Positions 1-8,648 of a stretch of DNA of 40,354 nucleotides are shown in pieces. The notes beneath the pieces were generated by a model. That model was not told the DNA's origin. It saw only the letters and a program-made list of their open reading frames with translations, and did not search any database. Each line of letters starts with the position of its first letter. Position 1 is the first letter of the stretch. Position numbers and translations under genes: made by a program. Location: positions 1-40,354 of the forward strand of contig NZ_MUBM01000014.1 of the NCBI RefSeq assembly GCF_002154505.1, given 5' to 3'. Source of the DNA: Streptomyces carpinensis. Lineage in GTDB: Bacteria > Actinomycetota > Actinomycetes > Streptomycetales > Streptomycetaceae.

Positions 1-705
1 CCGCAGGAACCGCAACCCGCCGTCCCCTACGGCACCCCCGAGGCCCCCCGCATCGCCGCACGCGGCGAAGCCCATCTCGAAGTCGACCCCGAGATCGCCC
101 GCATCGGCATCACCGTCACCGCCCGTGGCAAGGACCGCCGTTCCGCCCTCGACGACCTCACCCGGCGCAACGCCGGCGTCCTCGACCTCGTCAAGTCCTA
201 CGGCCAAGCGGTCGAAGACCTGGAGACCGGAGCCTTCTCCATCACCCCCGAACTCACCCGGCACGGCCGCGGCGAACGCATCCGCACCTATCACGGCACC
301 GTCCACCTCACGGCCGAACTCACCGACTTCACCGCCCTCGGGGAACTCACCACCCGACTGGCCGACTTGGAACTCACCCGGGTGGACGGCCCCTGGTGGA
401 CGCTCCGCCCCGACTCACCCGCCCACCGCCAGGCCCGGCAACAGGCCGTACGAGAGGCGGTCCAGCGGGCCAAGGAGTACGCCGAAGCGCTCGGCACCCA
501 GCTCGCGGCCCTGGTGGAGATCGCCGACATCGGCGCGGACAACCCGCAGCCCTACCCGTCGCCACCCGGCCGGACGCGCTCCATGGCGGCCTACGGGGCG
601 GCACCGCAAGCGGAGGAGGCGGCCCCCCTCGACCTCGAACCCCAGCGGCAGCACGTCTATGCGCAACTCAACGCGCGATTCACCATGGAACCGCCCAAAC
701 TGTAA
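1..705 (+). CDS. SIMPL (DUF541) domain protein, 5' end outside window
   Basis: The frame is open from the first base and ends with TAA at 703-705, giving 234 visible residues. The segment beginning [19 protein letters not shown] matches the start of SIMPL/DUF541 domains, in which an RGEA-type strand is followed by alternating beta strands. Later parts ([11 protein letters not shown], then [19 protein letters not shown]) fit the middle and the C-terminal helix of the fold. SIMPL proteins are usually periplasmic or surface proteins of poorly known function. A signal peptide cannot be judged because the N-terminus lies outside the window. The gene is followed by about 180 nt with no coding signal before pyk. 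Family assignment is by fold pattern only; the physiological role is unknown. Confidence 0.75.
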   Translation, partial: PQEPQPAVPYGTPEAPRIAARGEAHLEVDPEIARIGITVTARGKDRRSALDDLTRRNAGVLDLVKSYGQAVEDLETGAFSITPELTRHGRGERIRTYHGTVHLTAELTDFTALGELTTRLADLELTRVDGPWWTLRPDSPAHRQARQQAVREAVQRAKEYAEALGTQLAALVEIADIGADNPQPYPSPPGRTRSMAAYGAAPQAEEAAPLDLEPQRQHVYAQLNARFTMEPPKL

Positions 706-874
706 ACACGTCAGGACGCCACCACGAACAACGGAGACACACCCCCAAGACGACCCGCACCACCGAACGCTCAGAGGAGCGCCACCCCGCACACTTCAAC
801 AGTTGTCAATAACGCTTCATCCAAAGGTCGTTGAGCAGTCACGTCACACCAAGTCTCTACCGACCGGTAAGGCC

Positions 875-886
875 TAGGCTCACACC
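875..886 (+). promoter_or_regulatory. -10 box giving an apparently leaderless pyk transcript
   Basis: TAGGCT at 875-880 is a good Streptomyces -10 hexamer and is followed by only 6 nt before the ATG at 887. There is no purine-rich Shine-Dalgarno sequence upstream. Transcription would therefore start at or next to the ATG. No good -35 is visible at the expected spacing. Confidence 0.5.
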
Positions 887-2323
887 ATGCGTCGAGCAAA
901 GATCGTCTGTACTCTGGGGCCCGCCACCGCCACGTACGACCAGATCAAGGCACTGGTCGACGCCGGAATGGACGTCGCCCGCTTCAACCTCAGCCACGGC
1001 ACCCACGCCGAACACGAGGAGCGCTACCAGCACGTACGCAAGGCCGCCGACGAAACCGGCCGCAGCGTCGGGGTCCTCGCCGACCTTCAAGGCCCGAAGA
1101 TCCGCCTCGGCCGCTTCCATGAAGGCCCCGTACTCCTCGAACGCGGCGACACCTTCACCATCACCGTCGAAGAAGGCGTCGAAGGCGACCGCCACATCTG
1201 CGGAACCACCTACGCCGGCCTCGCCGAGGACGTCACCCCCGGCGAACGCATCCTCGTCGACGACGGCAGAGTCGCCCTGAAGGTCACGGCCGTCGACGGC
1301 CCCCGCGTCCACACCGAGGTGGTGGAGGCCGGCATGGTCTCCGACCACAAGGGCCTCAACCTCCCCGGAGTCGCCGTCTCCGTCCCCGCCCTCTCCAAGA
1401 AGGACGAGGAGGACCTGCGCTGGGCCCTGCACACCGGCTTCGACGTCATCGCACTGTCGTTCGTCCGCAGCGGCCGGGACATCCTCGACGTCCACCGCAT
1501 CATGGACGACGAGGGCCGCCGCCTCCCCGTCATCGCCAAGGTCGAGAAACCCCAGGCGGTCGAGGCCATAGAGGACATCGTCGCCGCCTTCGACGGCATC
1601 ATGGTCGCCCGCGGCGACCTCGGCGTGGAAATGCCCCTCGAACAGGTCCCGATCGTCCAGAAACGAGCGATCAAACTGGCCAAGCGCAACGCCAAACCGG
1701 TGATCGTCGCCACCCAGATGCTCGACTCCATGATCGACAACGCCCGGCCCACCAGGGCGGAGGCCAGCGATGTCGCCAACGCCGTCATCGACGGCACGGA
1801 CGCGGTGATGCTCTCGGGTGAGACCAGCATCGGCAACTACCCGGTGCAGACGGTCCGCACGATGGCGAAGATCGTCGCGGCGGCCGAGGAGGACATCCTC
1901 GCCAAGGGCCTCCCACCCCTCACCGAGCGCAACAAGCCCCGCACCCAGGGCGGCGCCCTCGCCCGCGCGGCAGCCGAGATCGGCGACTTCCTCGGCGCCA
2001 GGTTCCTGGTCGCCTTCACCCAGTCGGGCGACACCGCCCGCCGCCTCTCCCGCTACCGCTCGCCCATCCCCCTCCTCGCCTTCACCCCCGAGCCGGCCAC
2101 CCGCTCCCAGCTCAGTGCGACGTGGGGCGTGGAGACGTTCCTGGGGCCGCACGTGGACTCCACCGACGCGATGGTCGCCCAGGTCGACGAGCTGCTGCTG
2201 AAGTACGGCCGCTGCGAGAAGGGCGACGTGGTCGTGATCACGGCGGGCTCCCCTCCGGGGGTGCCGGGCTCCACGAACATGGTCCGCGTGCACCACATCG
2301 GGGAGGACGACAGCCCCAAGTAG
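887..2323 (+). CDS. pyk: Pyruvate kinase
   Basis: This 478-aa cytoplasmic enzyme transfers phosphate from phosphoenolpyruvate to ADP in the last step of glycolysis. The N-terminus MRRAKIVCTLGPAT is diagnostic. ARFNLSHG (31-38) carries the substrate and ATP site Arg and Asn. IAKVEKPQ holds the catalytic Lys218 and metal ligand Glu220, and MVARGDLGVE holds Asp244. The small B domain lies at about 70-165 and the C-terminal allosteric domain occupies the last 130 residues. The length is normal for the family. The ATG has no Shine-Dalgarno but has a -10 box 6 nt upstream, so a leaderless mRNA is likely. The stop codon is only 7 bp from the stop of the convergent gene, with no terminator between them. 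Streptomyces often carry two pyk genes; which paralogue this is cannot be told from sequence alone. Confidence 0.97.
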   Translation: MRRAKIVCTLGPATATYDQIKALVDAGMDVARFNLSHGTHAEHEERYQHVRKAADETGRSVGVLADLQGPKIRLGRFHEGPVLLERGDTFTITVEEGVEGDRHICGTTYAGLAEDVTPGERILVDDGRVALKVTAVDGPRVHTEVVEAGMVSDHKGLNLPGVAVSVPALSKKDEEDLRWALHTGFDVIALSFVRSGRDILDVHRIMDDEGRRLPVIAKVEKPQAVEAIEDIVAAFDGIMVARGDLGVEMPLEQVPIVQKRAIKLAKRNAKPVIVATQMLDSMIDNARPTRAEASDVANAVIDGTDAVMLSGETSIGNYPVQTVRTMAKIVAAAEEDILAKGLPPLTERNKPRTQGGALARAAAEIGDFLGARFLVAFTQSGDTARRLSRYRSPIPLLAFTPEPATRSQLSATWGVETFLGPHVDSTDAMVAQVDELLLKYGRCEKGDVVVITAGSPPGVPGSTNMVRVHHIGEDDSPK

Positions 2324-2330
2324 CCCGCCT

Positions 2331-3098
2331 TCAGTGCTTGGGGCCCACGTGGGCGTCCAGGAGGGCTACGGAGGCCTTCTTGGCGACGGAGATGTTGTAA
2401 GGGCTGCCGTTGCGGGTGCAGTGGGTCCACTCGATACCGAGCTTGTCGAGGGTGTCGGTGTAGAGCCGTCGGATGTCGTCGGACACGTTGGTGAAGAAGT
2501 ACCTGGGGTATTCGTAACGCTTGCGCTCACCGCCGACGAGGCGGGTCGTCCAGTTGGTGATACGGCAGCCATCGGAGTGAACGAGACCCCGGATGAACTC
2601 CCAGGGGTGCTCGTCGACGATCTCCTGCTGCCAAGGCTCGAGTGCGATGCGGCGCTCGTGCTTCTTGCCCGGGCCATGCTGGGGGAACAAGCAGACCCAG
2701 TGTTGGGTGTAGGACTTGACGTCGACGCAGCCTGCACGTTGGAGACGGCTCACGTTGGGCCAGGGCAGGACCTTGCGCATGGCGTCTTCGGCGGCTTCGA
2801 CGAGCCCTGGCCATGAAGCAGTACATGTGACCATGAGGTAGCGCTGCTTCGGCTTGCAGATGATGTAGCCGTCGCCCAGGTACAGGCCCAGCAGGTAGGC
2901 ATACGCGGCGGGATCTTCAGGCGACTCGGGCGTCTCTTGGCACCGGACGCAGGGTGGAGTTCGCGATACGGGTTCCAGCCGGCTTAGCCAACACGTGATG
3001 GCGTGCCGCGAGATTCCCATCTCTTTGCTGACGGAGTTCAGGCTGCGGCCCTGCGCAACCAGCGACAGGGCTCGCTTACGTGTGCTGAGGTCGTACAT
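2331..3098 (-). CDS. HTH plus two-motif LAGLIDADG homing-endonuclease-like protein
   Basis: This 255-aa protein has an N-terminal homeodomain-like helix-turn-helix (about 5-40, ALSLVAQGRSLNSVSKEMGI...W). Next is a CxxC pair at 50-53, then a region with two LAGLIDADG-type helices: LLGLYLGDG (69-77, acidic Asp76) and FIRGLVHSDG (169-177, Asp176). Both catalytic-position aspartates are kept, so a monomeric nuclease fold is plausible. However, proteins of this build are common in Streptomyces and are generally annotated only as HTH proteins. I chose the ATG at 3098 because homologues begin MYDL; a GTG at 3131 would add 11 residues. No Shine-Dalgarno precedes either start. The gene lies 72 bp downstream of a same-strand tRNA and converges on pyk. 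It is not embedded in an intron or intein. Whether it regulates, cuts DNA or neither is unknown. Confidence 0.75.
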   Translation of the reverse strand: MYDLSTRKRALSLVAQGRSLNSVSKEMGISRHAITCWLSRLEPVSRTPPCVRCQETPESPEDPAAYAYLLGLYLGDGYIICKPKQRYLMVTCTASWPGLVEAAEDAMRKVLPWPNVSRLQRAGCVDVKSYTQHWVCLFPQHGPGKKHERRIALEPWQQEIVDEHPWEFIRGLVHSDGCRITNWTTRLVGGERKRYEYPRYFFTNVSDDIRRLYTDTLDKLGIEWTHCTRNGSPYNISVAKKASVALLDAHVGPKH

Positions 3099-3203
3099 GC
3101 GCACACCATGTGGGAGCGGTCGTGTCGACACGCAGCAAAAAGCGGAAGTTCACCGGGACGTGAACATCCGCTTCAGACTGTGACCTTGGGAACTATGGAA
3201 AAG

Positions 3204-3276
3204 TACCCCGGGTCGGATTCGAACCGACGCTGGATGGTGTTTGAGACCATTGCCTCTACCGCTGGGCTACCGGGGC
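3204..3276 (-). tRNA. tRNA with anticodon CAA (Leu-type) but short variable loop
   Basis: On the minus strand a 73-nt cloverleaf folds fully. The acceptor is GCCCCGG/CCGGGGT. The D arm has a 3-bp stem GCC/GGC with a C13-A22 mismatch. The anticodon arm is ATGGT-CTCAAAC-ACCAT (anticodon CAA, reading UUG). The variable loop is the 5-nt CCAGC. The T arm is GTCGG-TTCGAAT-CCGAC and the discriminator is A73. CCA is not encoded. CAA and A73 indicate leucine, and the 3-bp D stem resembles leucine tRNAs. Normal tRNA-Leu is class II with a long variable arm, which is missing here. Identity by anticodon is tRNA-Leu; real aminoacylation is uncertain. Confidence 0.85.
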
Positions 3277-3334
3277 GCCCTTCAAAACGAAGATCGACGG
3301 TTACCCGCCGTGCCCCCACCTTACCGCAGCTAGG

Positions 3335-3340
3335 TAGGCT
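3335..3340 (+). promoter_or_regulatory. -10 box of the ANTAR regulator gene
   Basis: TAGGCT lies 43 nt before the GTG start, leaving a short leader that contains an AGGAG ribosome binding site at 3372-3376. A minus-strand TAAGGT (3318-3323) could serve the divergent tRNA. Neither has a clear -35. Confidence 0.4.
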
Positions 3341-3383
3341 CTTGGGAGCAGTATCTGCCTCCCCCGAAGCTAGGAGCGCCCCC

Positions 3384-4058
3384 GTGACCGCCCCCGAGTC
3401 GCCCCAGCCCGTAGACGTGCCCGACGACGACAAGTCGCACGTGCCTCCGCTGACGACGCGTGTCGTCATCGCGGAGGACGAGGCGCTGATCCGGCTGGAT
3501 CTCAAAGAGATGCTGGAGGAGGAGGGATACACCGTCGTCGGTGAGGCCGGTGATGGTGAGCGGGCGGTGGAGCTGGCCCGGGAGCACCGTCCTGACCTGG
3601 TGATCCTCGATGTGAAGATGCCGAAGCTGGATGGTATCTCGGCGGCGGAGAAGATCGCCGAGGAGCGGATCGCGCCGGTGTTGATGCTGACGGCGTTCTC
3701 GCAGCGGGATCTGGTGGAGCGGGCGCGGGACGCCGGTGCGATGGCGTATCTGGTGAAGCCGTTCAGCAAGAGCGACGTGGTGCCGGCGATCGAGATGGCC
3801 GTGTCGCGGTTCACGGAGCTGAAGGAGCTGGAGAAGGAGGTCGCGGACCTCACGCAGCGCCTGGAGACGCGGAAGCTGGTGGATCGTGCGAAGTCGATCC
3901 TGCAGACGGAGTACGGGCTGACGGAGCCGGCGGCGTTCCGTTGGATCCAGAAGACGTCGATGGATCGTCGTATGTCGATGCAGCAGGTGGCGGAGGCGGT
4001 CATTCAGGACAGCGAGGAGAAGAGGGCGGCGAAGGGCGGGAAGCCCGAGAAGGGCTGA
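3384..4058 (+). CDS. ANTAR-domain response regulator (PdtaR-like)
   Basis: This 224-aa cytoplasmic regulator has an N-terminal receiver domain (about 26-140) followed by an ANTAR RNA-binding domain (about 150-212). Acidic pocket Glu31/Asp32, phospho-acceptor Asp76 (ILDVKMP), Thr103 and Lys125 (YLVKPF) are all present. The C-terminal part, LVDRAKSILQTEYGLTEPAA then Q-K-T-S-MDRRMSMQQVAE, matches the ANTAR three-helix bundle. ANTAR proteins bind paired hexaloop RNA hairpins and act by antitermination once phosphorylated. The start is GTG at 3384, preceded by AGGAG (3372-3376). The 24-residue acidic N-terminal extension has no recognised domain. No partner histidine kinase of the PdtaS type is encoded nearby, so it is an orphan here. 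A strong hairpin follows the stop. Confidence 0.93.
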   Translation: MTAPESPQPVDVPDDDKSHVPPLTTRVVIAEDEALIRLDLKEMLEEEGYTVVGEAGDGERAVELAREHRPDLVILDVKMPKLDGISAAEKIAEERIAPVLMLTAFSQRDLVERARDAGAMAYLVKPFSKSDVVPAIEMAVSRFTELKELEKEVADLTQRLETRKLVDRAKSILQTEYGLTEPAAFRWIQKTSMDRRMSMQQVAEAVIQDSEEKRAAKGGKPEKG

Positions 4059-4083
4059 GCGCGCCTGGCGTTCGGCGTCACGG

Positions 4084-4119
4084 CGAGGCCCGCACCCCGA
4101 TGCAGGGGTGCGGGCCTCG
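4084..4119. terminator. Bidirectional terminator between the ANTAR gene and livF
   Basis: A perfect 15-bp stem (CGAGGCCCGCACCCC with its complement) encloses the 6-nt loop GATGCA. It sits between two convergent genes and can serve both. There is only a weak T-rich tail, as is usual in high-GC genomes. Confidence 0.85.
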
Positions 4120-4140
4120 TTGTCGTCGCCGGGCGTGGAT

Positions 4141-5765
<1,625 letters not shown>

Positions 5766-5770
5766 GGTGG

Positions 5771-7600
5771 TCAGGCCCCTGTCTTGCCGAGGACCGTGGG
5801 CGCTTCGGCCTCTTCGTGGAATTCGAGCTGGCGGCGTCGGTTGGGGATGAGGCCTTCCGGCCGGAACCGCATGAGCAGGATGAGTGCGACTCCGAAGGCG
5901 AAGAGCTGGTAGTCGCCGAGGAACTGGAGCTTGTTGGGGATGAGGAAGAGCAGTGCGGCACCGATGAGCGGGCCGGCGATGGTGCCCATGCCGCCGAGGA
6001 CGACTGCGGCGAGCAGGAAGGCGGAGTTGGGCGGGATGGCTCCGGCGAAGAGGTACTGCTCGGGTGTCACGGTGTAGGTGACGTGTGCCTGAACGGTGCC
6101 GGCGAGTCCGGCGAGGGAGGCGCCGACGGCGAAGGCGATGAGTTTGACGCGGAAGCCGTTGATGCCCATGGCGAGGGCGGCGGTTTCGTCTTCGCGGATG
6201 GCGACCCAGGCGCGGCCGATGCGGGAGTTGCCGCTGCGTCGGAAGACGAGGACGACGACGGCGGTGATGATCAGCATCAGGAAGAAGTAGTTGGCGAAGC
6301 GTCCGATGGTGAATCCGGCGATGTCGTGCTGGGCGCCGAAGTCGAATCCGAGGATGTCGAGGTTGGGGATGGAGGAGATGCCGTTGGAGCCGTTGGTGAG
6401 GTCGGGTCCTGAGGTGCCGTCGAGGTTGTTGGCGGTGATGCGGAAGATCTCTCCGAAGCCGAGGGTGACGATGGCGAGGTAGTCGCCGCGCAGTCGGAGG
6501 GTGGGGGCGCCGATGAGGACGCCGAAGACGAGTGAGGCGAGGGCGCCGACGATGACGGCGGCCCAGAAGGGGAAGTGGACGTGGAACGGCGAGTTGGGGG
6601 AGCCGGAGACGAGGGAGGCGGCGTAGGCGCCGACGCCGAGGAAGGCGACGTAGCCGAGGTCGAGGAGGCCGGCGAGGCCGACGACGATGTTCAGGCCGAG
6701 GGCGACGGTGGCGAAGATGAGGATGTAGACGCCGATGGTGGCGTACTGGTCGTCGGTCTGGGTGAAGGGGAAGAGCGCGGCGGCGATGAAGGCGCCGAAG
6801 GTGGTGATGGTCTGGTGCCGCGCGGTGATCTGGGATGCGTGGGCGATGAGGCCGGCTTTGTTGAGGGCGGCGAAGCCGGTGCCGGCGAGGATGAGGAAGC
6901 CGACGAAGAGTTCGTCGTACTCGGTGCCGATGCCGTAGGTGAAGACGGTCAGGCCGAGGGCGAGTACGGCGACGATGATGAGGATTTCGGCGTAGGAGGG
7001 CAGTTCGCGTACGGGGCGGGGGCTGCCGGAGGCGAAGACGGCCTTGGTGGTGGTCCAGCCGTGGGCGAGGCTGTGTTTGAACTTCTCCCAGCCGGTGCTG
7101 TCGGGGTCGATGGGGTCGGCTTCGGGCCGCTGGAAGGGCAGCGCGAGGGCGCCGGTGAGGGCGGTAAGGCTGGTGACGGCGACGATGTAGCCGCCGGGTT
7201 CGAGGTTGACGGCGCCGCCGAGTTCGATGGTGATGGCGAGGACGGTGTACCAGGCGGTGGCGAAGGTGGCGAGGGCGGCGAGTTTGATCGCCGGGTCGGC
7301 GCCGGCGGGGGTGAGCCAGCGCAGGCCCTTGATGCCGTAGGAGGCGAGGGCGAGGAGGGTGGTGAGGGCGCCGCCGATGAGGACGAGGACCTGCAGGCCG
7401 CCGGGGTAGCCGTAGACGGTGAGGTCGCCGGGGAAATCGGCGGTCCAGGTCCAGGAGAGGAAGGTGGCGACGATGGTGAGCACGCTGCCGCCGGTGGCGA
7501 GGGCGCGGCCGGTGGCCGCGGGGATGCCGAGGAGTCCGGAGTTCGCGGCGCCGGTGGTGGGGGCGCTCGGTGTCTCGGGTGCGGTGGTCTGTGTGGTCAT
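5771..7600 (-). CDS. livM: Branched-chain amino acid ABC transporter permease LivM (long form)
   Basis: This 609-aa multi-pass permease is larger than the 300-430 aa of typical LivM. The C-terminal half (from about ATIGVYILIFATVALGL) is the normal LivM core, with the cytoplasmic coupling segment GLAGLLDLGYVAFLGVGAY and the later IGRAWVAIREDETAALAMG. The N-terminal half adds about 260 residues: a Thr/Ala-rich start, then several extra hydrophobic segments (for example GGSVLTIVATFLSW, AILIIVAVLALGLTVFTY). The start is ATG at 7600, just 5 nt after the livH stop, with a weak AGGG before it. Together with LivH it forms the transmembrane channel. The N-terminal extension has no function that I recognise. 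Confidence 0.92.
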   Translation of the reverse strand: MTTQTTAPETPSAPTTGAANSGLLGIPAATGRALATGGSVLTIVATFLSWTWTADFPGDLTVYGYPGGLQVLVLIGGALTTLLALASYGIKGLRWLTPAGADPAIKLAALATFATAWYTVLAITIELGGAVNLEPGGYIVAVTSLTALTGALALPFQRPEADPIDPDSTGWEKFKHSLAHGWTTTKAVFASGSPRPVRELPSYAEILIIVAVLALGLTVFTYGIGTEYDELFVGFLILAGTGFAALNKAGLIAHASQITARHQTITTFGAFIAAALFPFTQTDDQYATIGVYILIFATVALGLNIVVGLAGLLDLGYVAFLGVGAYAASLVSGSPNSPFHVHFPFWAAVIVGALASLVFGVLIGAPTLRLRGDYLAIVTLGFGEIFRITANNLDGTSGPDLTNGSNGISSIPNLDILGFDFGAQHDIAGFTIGRFANYFFLMLIITAVVVLVFRRSGNSRIGRAWVAIREDETAALAMGINGFRVKLIAFAVGASLAGLAGTVQAHVTYTVTPEQYLFAGAIPPNSAFLLAAVVLGGMGTIAGPLIGAALLFLIPNKLQFLGDYQLFAFGVALILLMRFRPEGLIPNRRRQLEFHEEAEAPTVLGKTGA

Positions 7601-7605
7601 CGGTG

Positions 7606-8538
7606 TCACGCCCTGTCCGCCACGCGCTCGCCGAGCAGGCCTTGGGGCCGGAACAGGAGCACGAGGATGAGGAGTACGAACGCCCAGACGTCTGCCCAGG
7701 ACTGGCTGCCGAACTTCTCCATGCCGGGGAGGTCGGCGATGTAGGCGGTGGCCAGGGTTTCGGCGATGCCGAGGACGACGCCGCCGATCATGGCTCCGTA
7801 GATGTTGCCGATTCCGCCGAGGACGGCCGCGGTGAAGGCCTTGAGGCCGAGGATGAAGCCCATGCGGAACTCGATCTGGCCGTACTTGAGGCCGTAGGCG
7901 ACGCCGCCGACGGCGGCGAAGGCGGCGCCGAGGGCGAAGGCGACCACGATGATGCGGTCGGTGTTGATGCCCATGAGTTTGGCGGTGTCGGGGTCCTGGG
8001 CGGTGGCCTGCATGCCGCGTCCGGTGCGGGTCTTCATGACGAAGTAGCCGAGGACGGCCATGCTGACGGGGGCGGCGAGGAGGAGGAAGATGTCGCCGGT
8101 CTGGATGGTGACGTTGCCGACGTGGAAGGGGCCGCCGGGGATCTGGGGGAAGGTGCGGGCGGACTTGGCGTCGGGGTACCAGGCCCAGACGGCCTGCTGC
8201 AGGGCGAGGGAGAGGCCGATGGCGGTGATGAGGGGTGCCAGGCGTGGGGCGGTGCGCAGCGGGCGGTAGGCGAACCGTTCCGCCCCCATGGCGACGAGGA
8301 CGGCGACGATGATGGCGCCGATCAGCATGAGGGGGAGCGCGACCCACATGGAGGTGCCGTCGGGCAGGATGTACACGTAGACCGTGAGCGCGCCGAAGGC
8401 GCCGGTCATGAAGATCTCGCCGTGGGCGAAGTTGATGAGCTGGACGATGCCGTAGACCATTGTGTAGCCGATGGCGACCAGCCCGTACATGGATCCTAGT
8501 AGCAGGCCGTTGACCAGCTGCTGCGGCAGTTCGTTCAC
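7606..8538 (-). CDS. livH: Branched-chain amino acid ABC transporter permease LivH
   Basis: This 310-aa inner-membrane permease opens with LPQQLVNGLLLGSMYGLVAI, a classic LivH first helix. It continues with YGIVQLINFAHGEIFMTGAF and has the cytoplasmic ATPase-coupling motif GGIGNIYGAMIGG near the C-terminus. About eight hydrophobic segments are visible. The start is GTG at 8538, with a strong GGAGG at 8546-8550. It sits between the binding protein gene (110 nt upstream, with a hairpin in the gap) and livM (5 nt downstream). Confidence 0.95.
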   Translation of the reverse strand: MNELPQQLVNGLLLGSMYGLVAIGYTMVYGIVQLINFAHGEIFMTGAFGALTVYVYILPDGTSMWVALPLMLIGAIIVAVLVAMGAERFAYRPLRTAPRLAPLITAIGLSLALQQAVWAWYPDAKSARTFPQIPGGPFHVGNVTIQTGDIFLLLAAPVSMAVLGYFVMKTRTGRGMQATAQDPDTAKLMGINTDRIIVVAFALGAAFAAVGGVAYGLKYGQIEFRMGFILGLKAFTAAVLGGIGNIYGAMIGGVVLGIAETLATAYIADLPGMEKFGSQSWADVWAFVLLILVLLFRPQGLLGERVADRA

Positions 8539-8590
8539 CGCATGTCCTCCGAGACTTTCGGATGTGCGACGGATGTGACCGGATGCGAGT

Positions 8591-8626
8591 CCGCGCGGGG
8601 CGCCTGTGAATCAGCGCCCCGCGCGG
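8591..8626 (-). terminator. Perfect 13-bp hairpin between binding protein gene and livH
   Basis: Arms CCGCGCGGGGCGC (8591-8603) and its exact complement (8614-8626) flank a 10-nt loop. It lies inside the liv operon after the binding protein stop. The likely role is partial termination, or 3' protection of the upstream message so that binding protein exceeds permease. This is inference. Confidence 0.7.
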
Positions 8627-8648
8627 CTGGTGGGGTGGTGCGGCGTGG

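Noticed and set aside
3204..3276. Integrative element attached at the tRNA
   Set aside because: No integrase, excisionase or duplicated tRNA 3' end is visible within the window.
3003..3383. N-terminal extension of the ANTAR regulator
   Set aside because: The frame runs through the tRNA and promoter; GTG 3384 has a clear ribosome binding site and family-like start.
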